The notes under the pieces: generated by a model | Databases searched by the model: none | Seen by the model: the letters and a program-made list of their open reading frames with translations, nothing else | What the model was told of the DNA's origin: nothing | Part shown: piece after piece, positions 33,973-46,729 of the stretch | Layout of the letters: each line of letters opens with the position of its first letter | Numbering within the stretch: position 1 is the first letter of the stretch | Position numbers and translations under genes: made by a program | From: Basidiobolus meristosporus CBS 931.73 | Taxonomy: Eukaryota; Basidiobolomycota; Basidiobolomycetes; Basidiobolales; Basidiobolaceae | Direction: 5' to 3' | Length of the DNA: 64,000 nt | NCBI GenBank assembly: GCA_002104905.1 | Contig: MCFE01000017.1 | Coordinates: 62,001-126,000 of the forward strand

Positions 33973-34860
33973 CCATGTCCAACCTAGAGCTGAACTTTGC
34001 CCAGCTCATGCTGCCTTTACCCAACTGCAGCAAGACCATGCAGACCTCAGAAACACTCTTCCTCAGTTCCAGAACCAAAGTGTCCAGCAAACTAGCCATG
34101 TCCCAGTCTACCAAGAACCCAAGTATACTCCTGCTACCAAGTTCAATGGCTCTCAGAATGAGTTCCGTGGCTTCATCAACATGGTGAAGAGCCATCTTGC
34201 ACTCCAGCCCAACCGGTACCTCACTGACCAGGCCAAAGTTGGTTTCATTGCCAACCTGCTTACTGGTACAGCTCTCAAGTGGTTCTCCCCATTAGTGGAG
34301 ACCAACTCTCCCCTCCTCAGAGACTACCAAGCTTTTCTCACTGAAATGGAGCAAACATTTGGTAACCTTGACCAAGCCAGAACTGCTGCCAACAAGATCA
34401 AGACCCTCAAACAAGGGAACAAACCAGCATTAGTCTATGCCTCAGAATTCCAACAACTCTCCAGTGACCTCAGCTCCTGGGGCCAAGCAGCCTTGATAAG
34501 CCAATTCCAAGATGGCCTCAATGATGAAGTTTGTGATCTGCTACTCACACTCCCAGATCCAGATACATTGGTTGAAGCTATGCGCCAAGCAATCTGGTGT
34601 GATAACAGACTATACCAGAAGAAGCAAAAGAACCGTCAAAGACCCATTCCTGTTGCAGTCCCAGCCCCTCCTGCTCCCCAGGTCTCTCCAGAAGATCCTA
34701 TGTAGACTGATAGTGCCAAATACAAGACACTATCAAAGAGTGAAAAGTCCAGACATCAACAAGCCAACCTCTGTCTATGCTGCGGCCAACCAGGCCACTT
34801 TGCCAAGTCCTGCCCCAACAAGAAGTCCAGCTTCAAGCTGATGCAGTCCTCCAGTAACCA
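33973..34860 (+). pseudogene. chromovirus gag (broken)
   Basis: The frame opens at ATG 33973, and a frame change is needed before about 34130 to reach the retrotransposon gag domain: FRGFINMVKSHL, LTGTALKWFSPL, LDQARTAANKIKTLKQG. A TAG follows at 34703-34705, then [14 protein letters not shown], a CCHC nucleic-acid knuckle, at about 34775-34820 in another frame. Confidence 0.75.
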
Positions 34861-34911
34861 ACCTGATTCAGATATGTTGGGAAACTCCAATGTCCAGTTG
34901 CACTGACAGGC

Positions 34912-36099
34912 TTGCAACTGGACCCACCCATGAAAATCCAGCATATCCAAGAATCTTCCTTTGCCACAAAATCTATCCAGTCCTTGAGAATGCCTGTCAA
35001 AATCCAGATCCCTGACTCTAGTCCTGCCCCAGTCCTAGCCCTGATTGATTCCGGTGCTTCATCCTGTTTCATTGACCAAGCCTTTGTCCAGAAGCACTCT
35101 ATTCCTGTTACCTTGAAATCCTCTCCAGTCCAAGTAGAAGTTATTGATGGAAGATCACTCTCCTCTGGTGCCGTTACCCATGAAACATGCTTACTCCAGC
35201 TGTCCAGTACTGCTTGCCAAGAAAGAATTGCCTTCAACATCATCAACTCACCACACTATCCTATTGTGCTTGGAAGCTCATGGCTGAGCTACCACAATCC
35301 AAGTATTGATTGAAAATCTAAGATCCTGTCATTCACCAGATCCCACCAAGTCAACTCCATGAAATCTCCAGACCCTGATAACCGTGAAAAGACTGTTGCC
35401 AACAGTTCAACAGCCCAAGATACCTTGCCAGCTGAAGGAGCCCCCTCAGCAACTATACCAGCCAAGTACCAAGAGTTTGCCTATGTCTTTGACAAGAAGA
35501 AAGCAGAACTCCTCCCTGACCATTGGCCTTATGACTGCCCTATTGACCTTGAAGATGGAAAAGTCCCTCCATTTGGCCCAATATATAACCTCTCCCAGCT
35601 GGAGTTGAAAGAACTCCATGGTTATATTCAAGAAAACCTCCAGAAGGGTTTTATTCAGCACTCCAAATCACCTGCTGGAGCCCCAATCCCCTTTGTCAAG
35701 AAGAAGGATGGCACCCTCAGAATGTGTGTGGACTACTATGCTTTGAACAAGATCACAGTCAAGAACCGCTACCCCTTGCCCCTGATCAACACACTGTTGG
35801 ATCAGCTATCTGCTGCCCAAGTATTCACCAAGATAGACTTGAGAGGAGCTTACAATCTTGTCAGAATCAAGCCTGGTGATGAATGGAAAACTGCCTTTTG
35901 TACAAGATATGGTCACTTTGAGTACAAAGTAATGCCATTTGGCCTCACCAATGCCCCTGCTGTGTTTCAACACCTCATGGATGACATATTCTGTGAATAC
36001 CTTGACCAGTTTGTGGTAATCTACCTTGATGATATTCTCATATACTCCAAGAGCCAAGATGAACATGATGAACATGTCAAGAAAGTATTGAAAAACTAG
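34912..36099 (+). pseudogene. chromovirus protease and reverse transcriptase (broken)
   Basis: The aspartic protease motif LALIDSGASSCFIDQAF lies near 35035-35085. A TGA at 35311-35313 interrupts the frame (probably from TGG). Reverse transcriptase follows from about 35500: [36 protein letters not shown], the catalytic YLDD in [14 protein letters not shown], ending in a frameshift at 36099. Confidence 0.85.
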
Positions 36100-36152
36100 A
36101 CTCTGCTGGTCTCTATGCCAAGCTAGAGAAGTGTGAATTTGAACAGAGAGAA

Positions 36153-37849
36153 GTGGAGTTTCTTGGTTACCTCATCAGCCCTGAGGGAAAAAAAATGGAC
36201 CCAAAGAAAGTTGACTCATTCCAATCCTGGAAAACTCCAAGCTCAGTCAAGGAAGTACAATCCTTCCTGCAATTTGCCAACTTCTATTGCAGGTTCATAG
36301 CCAACTACTCCAAGATAGTCACCCCTCTGACAAAGCTTTCCCAGAAGAACACACCTTTTGCCTGGAATGAGGAGCAATCCACCTCATTCAACCAACTCAA
36401 GAAATATTTCCTAAAGGCCCCCCTGCTTGCCCACCCTGACCTTGAGAAGCAATTCATAGTGGAGACTGATGCTTCTGATTTTGCCCTTGGTGCCATACTC
36501 TCCCAGTATGATGAAGACAATGTGTTGCACCCCATTGCATTCTACTCTTGGAAGTTTTCCCCTGCAGAGATTGACTATGATATCTATGATAAGGAGTTGC
36601 TTGCCATCATTGTAGCCTTTGAGCAATGGAGACACTACCTGGATGGTGCAAAACACAAAATCAAAGTCTTCTGTGACCATAAGAACCTTGAGTACTTTGC
36701 AACTTCCAAAGTATTAACCCAGAGACAAGCCAGATGGTCACTCTTCCTGTCCAGCTATGACTTTACTATCACCTATAGACCTGGTGCAAAGCAAGGAAAG
36801 CCTGATGCCCTGTCCAGAAAAAAGGAATATGCCCTAGAAGAGAGAGATGATGCCTGTCGGCAAATGGAACACCCATTGCTGAGCAAGAAACATTTTGAGA
36901 CTCTTGCCACCCAGTCCTCAAGTCTTGTCATCCCTTCATTCCTAGTAAGGATATCAGAATCCCAAGCCTCTAATATTACTTCCAGCACCATCAAGAAATA
37001 TCTGGAATCCCCAGTTGGGCCCCCTCCCAAGTTCCCAAACATCCAGAACCTGCATTTGGTAAATAACCTCATCTGCCACAAGCAGCAGCTCTATGTCCCA
37101 GACCTTGCCACCCAGCTATACATCATTAAGTCTTGGCACAATTCAATGGCTGCAGGCCACTTTGGTACTGCCAAAACCTTGAATGCTATCAAAAGAGACT
37201 TCTGGTGGCCTAGAATGATAACTCTTATCAAAGAGTACATTCTGACTTGTGATATTTGCAACTGTGCAAAGCCAGCCAGACACCAGTCCTATGGACTTAT
37301 CCAGCCCTTGCCTATCCCAGAACATCAATGGAGATCCATATCTATGAACTTCATTACCAACCTCCCTGAGTCCTGTGGCTTCAATGCTATACTTGTAGTG
37401 GCTGACTGGCTGACTAAGATGGCTCACTTTATCCCTTGCTGTAAGAACACTGATGCAAAAGAAACCACTGCATTAGTCCTCAAGAATATTTTCTGCCTTT
37501 ATGGTATCCCCAGTGATATTGTGTCAGATAGAGGCTTACAGTTTGTGTCCAAATTTTGGAAACACTTCATGCAATACCTTGGTGTTCAAGTCAAACTCTC
37601 CACTGCCTTCCATCCACAGTCTGATGGCCAGACTGAAAGAGTCAACCAGATTCTAGAGCAATACCTCTGGTGCTATATCAATTACCAGCAAGACAATTGG
37701 GTTGATCTACTCCCTGTTGCTGAGTTTGCCTACAACAACTCAAGCCATAGTGCAACCGGTTTTACACCATTCTACGCAAACTATGGATTCCACCCCCAGT
37801 TTGATATCCAGATTCCAACAAACCCAAGGAGCCCACATGTGGCTGAACA
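36153..37849 (+). pseudogene. chromovirus RNase H and integrase, cut by solo LTR
   Basis: RNase H: VETDASDFALGAILSQ, and YDIYDKELLAIIVAFEQWRHYL. The integrase HHCC zinc finger spans about 37125-37270 (HNSMAAGHFGTAKTLNAIKR...ILTCDICNCAK). The catalytic core contains VVADWLTKMAHFIPC, VSDRGLQFVSKFW and HPQSDGQTERVNQILE. The frame is open until the solo LTR inserts after the GAACA target at 37845-37849. Confidence 0.88.
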
Positions 37850-38370
37850 TGTCATGATCACATGACAATCATGAACACCCATGCCAAGTTTCAGCTTCCT
37901 AGCTCAATTTCTAAGAGATTCCTTCTGAAACCTTCTACCACCTTCCAAAAAGTTCCTGACCATTTCAAAACCATTGTTACATAATGGAACATTCCATGGA
38001 AGCTTCCCATTGTATTTTTCATAGTCCAGTACCATATATGGAAATACCAGGTCACATGACTTAGGCACATGTTCAGGTGACCCAATCCATTTCCCCATCC
38101 TGTCTCAGTGCCTTGCCTTCTATACTATTATCCCCAGCACATTGCTGTGCCTCATCCCACAACCCCATTAGTATTAGCCAATATCTCCCAGCATCAGTAT
38201 AACCAAAAAGTATATATAGTCCTATCCCCCCTTAAGTATTCCTCAGTCTGATAAACACAGGTCTTGAATAAACAGCCTTGCCTTGAATCCTGTCTTGCCT
38301 TGATGGTCCACACCTAAGTCCTTTCCTGCCATGCCTAGCTTTTCCTCCTGCCTTGTGTCTATTCATAACA
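37850..38370 (+). repeat. solo LTR nested in the chromovirus
   Basis: 521-bp LTR, TGTCATGATCACATGACA to ATTCATAACA, flanked by the perfect target duplication GAACA (37845-37849 and 38371-38375). The integrase sequence resumes directly after it. Its presence as a single LTR implies insertion of a second element followed by LTR-LTR recombination. Confidence 0.9.
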
Positions 38371-38375
38371 GAACA

Positions 38376-38952
38376 TGCCCAAGCAATCCAGGACATCCAG
38401 CATACCCTCAAGGAAGAGATATCCTTAACTTAGGAAAGCTAAAAGAAATTTGCCAATCTAAAACAGCATCCCAGCCCTGATCTTAATGAAGGAGATTCTG
38501 TATGGCTGCTCAGAAGAAACATCAGCACCAACCACCCTTGTGACAAATTGGATTTCAAGAAACTTGGTCCCTTCAGGATCAAGAAGAAGCTTAGCAGTAG
38601 AGTATATCAGCTACAGTTACCAGCAAGTATGAAAATCCATGATACTTTCCATATGTCCCTCCTGGAGCTGTATTGTAGGAACACCTTGCCAAACCGGCAA
38701 GAAGCAAAGCCCCAAGCCATCTAGGTTGACCAACATCAAGAATTTGAAGTTAAACAGATTTTAGACTCCAAGTATATCTGGTCAAAGCTGTACTACTTGG
38801 CAGACTGGATTAGTTATGGTCCAAGTGACCAAACATGGGAACCAGCTACCCATCTCACTAATTGTCAAGAACTAGTTACACAGTTCCACCAGCAATATCC
38901 TGCAAAACCTGCCCCAAAGGGAAACAGAGCTTTGCCTGGAAGAGGAGAATAG
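38376..38952 (+). pseudogene. chromovirus integrase tail and chromodomain
   Basis: After the solo LTR the integrase continues with stops (near 38430), then GPFRIKKKLSSRVYQLQLP and a chromodomain at about 38745-38880 (FEVKQILDSKYIW...LADWISYGPSDQTWEP). The chromodomain presumably targeted insertion to marked chromatin. It ends at a TAG just before the 3' LTR. Confidence 0.8.
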
Positions 38953-39456
38953 TGTCATGATCACATGACAACCATGAACACACATGCCAAGCTTCAGCTT
39001 CCTAGCTCAATTTCCAAGAGATTCCTTCTGGAACTTTCTACCACCTTCCAGAAAGTTCCTGACCATTCCAAACCATTGTTACCCAATGGAACATTCCATG
39101 GAAGCTTCCCATCATATTTTTCATAGTCCAGTACCACATATGGAAATACCTTGCCACATGACTTAGTCACATGATCAGGTGACCAAATCCATTTCCCCAT
39201 CCTGTCTCAGTGCCTTGCCTTCTATATTATTATCCCCAGCACTGCTGCTGTGTCTCACCCCACAACCCCATTAGTATTAGCTAATATCTCTTGACATCAG
39301 TATAGCCAAAAAGTATATATAGTCCTATCCCCCCTTAAGTATTCCTCAGTCTGATAAACACAGGTCTTGAATAAACAGCCTTGCCTTGATGGTCCACACC
39401 TAAGCCCTTTCCTGCCATGCCTAGCTTTTCCTCCTGCCTTGTGTCTATTCATAACA
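38953..39456 (+). repeat. 3' LTR of the chromovirus
   Basis: TGTCATGATCACATGACA to ATTCATAACA, 504 bp, followed by the target duplicate GCATT. Relative to the other copies it has a short deletion in a run of CCTTGCCTTGA units near 39385. Confidence 0.88.
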
Positions 39457-39479
39457 GCATTTGGCTAAATTCTGATGCT

Positions 39480-40160
39480 AGGTAAATATTTGCAATGATC
39501 CTGTCAAAAGGCCATTGCAAAATTCTAATCCCATGACTAGGTGGTATTGATGCCATAAGGACACCATGCAAAGACTGTTACAGAAACTGCACCTCAGATT
39601 TCACAAAAAACTTGGTCAAAATTTCAACTGTTACAGCTTAAAAGAGGCTTTTGATTGGTTCTCTGCCAGTTCCCTCACTTTGCAATCCCAGACACTCATT
39701 CTATGCTTGTGTATACATTGGCTATTGCCCCTTTTTGACAATCCTTATTTCCTGATTAAAATAATGCCCTTACTTTTCTTGCATACAAATTGGTTTCTTT
39801 GTGTTGAATCTTAAGTTGTAACTCAGTTGCTAATTGCACTGACCTCTATAAGTCCCTATACCCAATACTAACATAAAGCCCCACCTCACACTCAACAAGC
39901 AACTCCATTACAGTCCACCTTTCTACAAGCATTCTTGTCATAATGCCCTTGTTCCATAACTTTGGCAGGAACCCCACAGCTTTATGCTGTTATTCATTCA
40001 CAGGTTGACACAAATCCTGGTCTTCAGCTGGAACTGCACAGTCTAGCATCTCATCAGCCAGTCTTTGCAATAGATCTATGCAATATTTGAGTGCATTTTC
40101 TTAAGCACTGCTCTTGCAGAAGTGCTGCAACCACTTGGTGTGCCTATCAATGTTCCAAAA
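39480..40160. repeat. unclassified repeat R, copy 2
   Basis: Similar to 32190-32569 and 40520-41190. Shared blocks include CACCATGCAAAGAC..., GATTGGTTCTCTGCC, TTGGCTATTGCC and a minus-strand coding-like block at about 39945-40135. The copies differ by many substitutions. Confidence 0.6.
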
Positions 40161-40420
40161 CCCTATGAAAAATCTCAAACTTAGAATTCATTGGATTCTC
40201 AGCTAATATTCTGCTGATATGCTAAAGGTAGTTTGCTGGTACTAAGCTGCAGCTTTTGGTTCAAAATCTCAGATGCAATTTTTGATGGAAATAATGGGTA
40301 GCTAATTACCAAACTTGGCATGGATGCTAGTTGGTCTAGTCCCCTCCTGGAGAATTTGTTGACTTGCCTGCCCATCAGCTAACAACAGAGATATTGAGAG
40401 TTGGCAATTTTAAGAAACTT
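40160..40420. repeat. inverted repeat partner of 61530-61790
   Basis: The stretch with AAAATCTCAAACTTAGAAT, CAATTTTTGATGG and GACTTGCCTGCCCATCAGC is found in reverse complement at about 61530-61790. It is probably two copies of one transposon part in opposite orientation. Confidence 0.55.
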
Positions 40421-40519
40421 AAAATTCAGTTGATACTATGATGTCATTTTGCTGGCCTTTTCTAAATTTTTTCTCTTTGGAAAATTGCACTGTAGGCATT
40501 ATGATAGTCCCTATGAAAA

Positions 40520-41400
40520 ATTAATGTAATGATTACTTCAAAAGGCTGTCAAAAATTCAAACTCCTGTGACTAAGAGGTATTGATTCCATCAGGACAACA
40601 TGCAAGGACCATCAAAAAATATTTGCACCCCAGATATCATAAAAACTTGACCAAAATTTTTCATCACAACAATACAAAAGTGGCTTTTGACTGGTTTTCT
40701 GCCAATTTTCTCACTTTCTAATTACAGACACTCTATCACCTCCTACACTTGTGTGCATTGATTGGCTATTGCCTCTTTTTTGCACTCCTTACTACCTGAC
40801 TCAACTGTTTCTCTTACTTTTCATGTAGACAAATTGATATATTTCTGTAGAAGCTCAGTGGTACCTCAATTGCCAATTGTATTGACCTATACAAGTCCTA
40901 TACCCTACACCAACATTGAGCTCTACCCCACAATCAACAAGTAACTCCATTAAAATACACCACTTGACAAGTTTTTATGCTGTAATGCTCTGTTTCCACA
41001 ACTTTGGCAGGAACCCTACAGCTTTAAGCCATTGTTCATTTACTGGTTCCCATACATCCTGGTCTTCAGCCAGCACTGCATGGTCTAGCTCCTCATCTAC
41101 GAGTCTTTGCAATAAGTCCTTGCAATATTCAAGTGCATTTTCTTGAGCACTGTGCTTGAAGAAGTGCTGCAACCTCATGGTGCGCCAAACACAGAACCAG
41201 CTTGAAGTGCCACAGGCTAATATGTTCTTTTATTGCCAAAGGCTCATGTGGTGAAGGCACTTCATGTGGGTCATTGTCAGTCAGTTCCCCAGAAGTAACT
41301 TGCTGATGATCAAGTGTAACAGCACATGCAGGTGCAACTTGATGTGCTGGCATGACCCTTGGCTGGGTTTGAAGTGATGCCACTTATTGACACAACTTGG
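40520..41400 (-). repeat. unclassified repeat R, copy 3, with transposase-like frame
   Basis: The longest copy of repeat R. On the minus strand it has two adjoining frames (41129-41383 and 40975-41178) encoding HFFKHSAQENALEYCKDLL and AEDQDVWEPVNEQWLKAVG. The same coding block is recognisable, more decayed, in copy 2, so it was once part of a protein gene. I could not assign a family. Confidence 0.5.
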
Positions 41401-41865
41401 CCTGCTTAAATGGACTTGTGTCTAATTGAGCAGTTTGGCATGTTATAGCAGTTATGCTCTGAGCAGCACACACTGATGCAATGCACATTTACCTGGTGTG
41501 TTGCACTCTTGTAAAGGGTGTTGGTGTGGACTTGACTGACAAGGCTGGTGCATTGGCATTGCAAGGGATGGCAAGGAACCTAACAAAGATGCTGGTGCAA
41601 TCTGGATGTAGTTGCCTGTGGTCTGTTTTCTTCCACTTGAAGCTCACCTTCTAATTCCTTAAGGTATTCAATTACCCTCTGTTGGGTACTTTAGAACTGT
41701 TGCCTTGAGGAGTACAGTCTTGGAGGCCACAAAGTTCTAGTAATACAGCATGCAGTACGTTAGTGATCTGGGGCAGAAACTCCCGTATGAAGTAACTTGG
41801 TCCTGCATGTGGATCCAATCTGGACCAGCCACCACAATCTTTCCAGAGAACTGTGATAGTATCAG
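41401..41865. other. repeat-rich sequence without recognised feature
   Basis: AT-rich, CpG-poor sequence between repeat R and the gypsy LTR. No domain was recognised on either strand. Confidence 0.3.
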
Positions 41866-44800
41866 TGTTATGATCTATTGCTTGAATGTTTAAGTTAGAT
41901 CAGTATTAGTCAAATCAATTAGTTATATGTTTAGCCTATCAGTATGTCAGTGTTATCTTTGAAATCTGTAGCTTTAGTCAGCAGATGAGTCAGCAGATCC
42001 TTATGAGACCGGAATAGATATATTAAGTAGGATCTTATTGGGAGATAATGATGCAACCAAATGAGTCATCAGCCATAACCTACATTAAGAAATACAATTA
42101 TTCAGCAATTGATCTGGCAAAATTGTATACTGGGATGATTTTTGCTTGAAATTCTGGATGCTTTCAAACCTCCACACCAGCAGACACTACTAAGAACAAA
42201 GTTGAAGATACTCAGACAGAAAGGAATGGTTCAAGAGTACATCTATAAATATAGATGTTTACTTTGAAAATTGAAAGAATGGACCCCCTGGATCAAGTAG
42301 AACACTACATTGATGGGTTGAAAGAAAGAACTTGCAAGGAAGTGAGTTATCAAAGATCCCAGACTATTAAAGAAGCCATTGAGATTCCCATTAACTATGA
42401 CTTAGCTATGTTTGGAGTTGGGAAGCCCACAATGACCAATTAGAGAGACTATAATCATTATGAAAGGAGACAATCAGAAGTAGTGCCAATGGAAATAGAT
42501 GCTATGCACAAGAATCCTACTTGAGAAGAAGGTAAGAAGAAAGGACTTTGCTTCAATTGCCACTAGCTGAGACATATTGCATAGTACTGCCCTCAGAGAA
42601 GAGATGGACACCAGCCATCAGGAACCCCAAGCCAAATTGAAGCACTTGATCGAAGTAACATGAAGGATGAATTTGAAGAAGACCTAGAACTCACCTTCCA
42701 TATGACAGAATAATACCTATCCCAGATGACCTCCAATTTGGGAAAGCTATTATATTTCAATGGCGTAATTGATGGAGTACCTGCTAACACCATGATTGAC
42801 TCAGGAGCATTGCATGAGTACATGTCAGAGCAATTTGCTTTGAAAGCTGGAATCAACTCAGAACCCACCAAATCAACTTCAGTCTCAACAGCTGATGGGA
42901 ACTCTCACATAGTCAACCATATTATTCAGCCAGTAAGGATGAAGATCAGTGACTATGAAGAAGACCTACAGGCCTATATATTTGGGAACTGCAAGTTTGA
43001 CCTTGTATTTGGAAAACCTGCTTATTTTGTTGTAATCCATCAATCTACTGAAGAACCCATGCAGCTTAGATCCAGAAGGACAACAATACTTATCAGCTCT
43101 TACCTGCCAGATGAGAATTCAACTTGGTCAATTCCATTATGTGTGAAACAAGTGAACTTAGCAAGACACAGTTCTGTAGAGCACTTAGAAAAGGCACCCA
43201 GATGCTTCTCATGGCAGTATTACAGGAGGATTCCTCCACTCCAGTACCCCAGATAGTCCAGACTCTCTTGAAGAAATATTCAGATGTATTGCCAGATGAA
43301 CTTGTAAGCCTACCACAAGCCAGAGATGTGGATCATGCCATTGACACAGGAGATAGCCCTCTAGTGAGTAAGCCACCTTACAGAATGAGTTCATTGGAGT
43401 TGCAAGAGATGAAGAGACAAATAGATCAGTTATTGGAGCAAGGATATATCAGACCCAGCTAGTCACCTTGGGGAGCACCAGTACATTTTGTGAAGAAGGA
43501 TGGAACACTCAGGATGTGCATTGACTACAGAGCCCTCAATTCAGTTAATATGAAAAATAAGTATCACATACCTTGGATTGATGGGCTTTTGGACCAACTC
43601 AATGGAGCCACTTTTTCAAGCAGGATTGACCTCATGTCAGGAACCAACCAAGTTAGGGTGAAGCCAGAAGACATCTTCAAGAGAGCATTCAGGACCAGAT
43701 ATGGACATTAAAAGTGCTTAGTCATGTGTTTTGGCCTCACCAATGCCCCTGCAACATTCATGACCCTGATCCAAGCCATCTTCCAGGAGTACTCAGACAA
43801 ACTTGTGGTAATCTACAAAGATGACAAATTGGTATACAGCAAGACAGAAGAGGTACACATTGAAATGGTCTTAACAACACAAAGAGAGGACAAGCTAAAT
43901 GGCAAGCCAGCCAAGTGTAAATTCTTCAAGGAACACGTTGAATATCTGGAACACATAGTGACTAGCACAGAAGGGACTTTAGACCCTAAGAAGGTTGAAG
44001 TTATCAAGAATCTGAAGCAGCCCCAAAGCATATCAAAGCTCAGATCATTCCTTGGAATGGTTTCCAATTATTGAGGATTTGTGAAGTCCTTTGCAAGTAT
44101 TGCAGCCCCTTTAACTGATATCCTAAAGAAAGAGAATACCAACAAGTGGGAGGTAGCTTTTGAGACTGCCTTCCAGACACACAAGAATGAGCTGGCTAAG
44201 CTGCCAAGCTTAAGAATACCTGACTTCAGAAAAGGATTTACTCTGTGCAGAGATGCTCCAGATTATGCAATTGGTGGAGTGTTGAGCCAAGAACATTAGG
44301 GAAAGGACTACGCAGTTGCCTTTGAATCCAAGAGACTGATCTCAGTAAAACAAAATTATCCATTGCATGTGAAGGAGATGCTTGCCATAATACACTGCTT
44401 GAAGACACGGATATGCTACATTGAAGGAGTCAAATGTACTGTGAAGTTTGATCATAACTCTCTGAAGTATATATTTACTCAGATGGTACTATCTAGAAGA
44501 ATGACAAGATGGAGTGAATACATTCAGCAATTAGATTTGGAGATTGTCTATTGCATTGGGAAAAACAACACAGTTGCTGATTCCTTATCCAGATTAGAAC
44601 AAGTTGCACTACTTAACTTGGTGAGTGAATCAGATTGGCCTAGCCTAATAGCAAAGTACTTGGTGGACCAAGCCATTCCTAATGCAGCGGATGAAGAGAT
44701 CAAAAAGATAATCCAGGATGAAGCCAGCAAATTTGTGGTACAGGATGAAACACTCTACCAAACTGTTGATGGAAGCCCTATTGCCTATTGCCCTTATGTT

Positions 44801-46278
44801 GCTTGCATGGATTTAATGCATAAACCACACAATGGATATGGACATCTTGGAATTGCAGGAACCTGTAGCCTTGTGAAAGCCAGAGCATGGTGGCCCAGAA
44901 TGAAACAAGAAATTGAGAAGCTAATGAAAACATGCCTAAATTGCCAGATCAACCAAGGCAACCACAGAAAATTGCCAAACTCTTTCCCATGGAACCAGTA
45001 AGACCATTTGAAAGATGGGAAATTGATTTTATTGGAAGATGGCCAACTACCAGGAAATGCAACCGTTGGATCCTAGTAGCAATTGACCATGCAACAAAAA
45101 AGCCAGTGGTTAAAGCAGTACCTGAAGCCAGTGAACAAGAAGTTGCAAGTTTTATCTACCATGAGATCCTTACAAAGTTTGGATGCCCTGTTGAGATCCT
45201 TTTCAATAGAGGAGCAAGCTTTATGGCAAAGACATTACAAGCATGCCTGGAAATGAAGAACATTAGAAACTTGCAAACCTTGGCATATTACCCTGGAACT
45301 AATGGAGTCACTGAACAGTTTAATGGATTGTTTGGGATAATGCTGACCAAGTATGCAAATGAAGCTGTCAGTAGATGGGATGAGTGTATAGACCAAGCAC
45401 TTTTTGTACACAGAGTTAGAGTACACAACACCACCCAACAATAACCATTTTATTTAGTGTATGGATGGGAATCAAGAACTTCAGGGGTTCTCACACAACC
45501 AAAAGTTACAGATGCCTAAGAAGATGAGTTCAGTCAGCCAAGTAGACACCAGCAGCTGGAACAAGGACGTCAAGAGGTACAGGCCAAATCTTCTCAAAGT
45601 GCAGATAAGATGAAGCAGAGATTTGACAAGACCATATTACCAGAGTCATTGACAATTGGGAACTTTGAATTATCAAGAAACAATACTTGGAAGAGGCTTG
45701 AGCCGCAATGGACAGGACCTTTTAAGATCATCAGAGAATGTCCATCTGCTACTTACCAACTAATGGACAAACAACAGAATATCAGGGAAGATTTAGATCA
45801 CAAAGACAGACTCAAGCTTGCAAGACTTGCCAACAATCCTAAACCCTCAAGATATTGGTATCACAAGAAAAGAGATTCAGGAGAACCCTCTCAACTTTAG
45901 TAGGGGGAATGTTATGATCTATGGCTTGAATCTTCAAGTTAGATCAGTTCTTAGTCAAATCAATCAGTCATATGTTTAGCCTATCAGCATATCAGTGTCA
46001 TCTTTCAAATCAGTAGCATTAGTCAGCAGATGAATCAGCAGATCCTTATCATACAGGAATAGATATATTGAGTAGGATCTTATTAGGTGATGATGATGCA
46101 ATCAAATGAGTCATCAACCACAACCTATATTAGGAAATAGAACTTTTCAGCAATTGAATTGGCAAAATGTATATAAGGAGTTGCTGGAACCTCAATAAAA
46201 ATCAGTTCAAGTTTTAGTGAATACAATACTAGCTAAACTGCCCATTTCTCTAAAACTCTTATACCAAGACTTGAAACA
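41866..46278 (+). mobile_element. gypsy family 2, copy A (degenerate)
   Basis: A partial 5' LTR (41866 to about 42130, starting TGTTATGATC) runs straight into the middle of gag, so the LTR end, primer site and gag start are deleted. Then come a mutated CCHC knuckle near 42550, protease DSGALHEYMSEQFALK near 42800, reverse transcriptase at 43290-43870 (YLDD reads as YKDD), RNase H at 44200-44600 and integrase at 44630-45440. The polypurine stretch TAGTAGGGGGAA and the 3' LTR at 45910-46278 follow. Many stops interrupt it. It has no chromodomain, unlike the family at 33143. Confidence 0.85.
45910..46278 (+). repeat. 3' LTR of gypsy copy A
   Basis: It begins TGTTATGATCTATGGC and ends CTTGAAACA, a mutated form of the CTTGTAACA end seen in copies B and C. 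Preceded by a purine-rich tract. Confidence 0.8.
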
Positions 46279-46729
46279 CCAGCAGCTTGGAACAATTGAC
46301 CCTCTACACAATCTCATGATGGGATCATACCAGTGTTTGGCCAATTTACAGCCAAATAAAGTTAAAAGCATTATGATACTTAGACAGTGCTTTGCCACGG
46401 GTGCCATGGCATAGTTGCAGACTTAGTGTGCTCTACTACTATTTGAGTGGATATAAATGGCCAGTACATCCAATAGCTTATATAGCTCAAAACTTGATGG
46501 TAGTTTGATGCCCTGATTGCATGCCTCTAATGGTATTATAACGTCATTATGGTAGCCTACAGCTAGCTCTGTGTAATGCTGCAGTACATATTTACCAAAT
46601 GGTATTTCCTTTTTCTAGCTCTCCTTGCACAATTCAATTATTCCACTGTAATATCACCCTCTTAATTTTTCTACCCATCACTACCTTGGTAATCCATGTA
46701 TAATTTGATTCAAAAAAACTATGACCTGC
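46279..46729. other. repeat-derived spacer
   Basis: No recognised domain. AT-rich and CpG-poor like its surroundings. Confidence 0.3.

Larger units (their letters stand above)
33143..39456 (+). mobile_element. Ty3/gypsy chromovirus, full length but broken
   Basis: Bounded by LTRs that begin TGTCATGATCACATGACA and, at the 3' end, finish TTCATAACA. It is flanked by a perfect 5-bp target duplication, GCATT (33138-33142 and 39457-39461). Inside, in order: gag, CCHC knuckle, aspartic protease, reverse transcriptase, RNase H, integrase and a C-terminal chromodomain, which marks chromoviruses. It is inactive: gag and pol carry frameshifts and stops, the 5' LTR lacks its last bases, and a solo LTR of the same family sits in the integrase end. 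Confidence 0.92.

Noticed and set aside
42000-46000. RIP (repeat-induced point mutation) as cause of the stops
   Set aside because: Stops do not consistently come from C-to-T or G-to-A changes (for example AAG to TAG and TCA to TAA occur). CpG loss fits methylation decay better.
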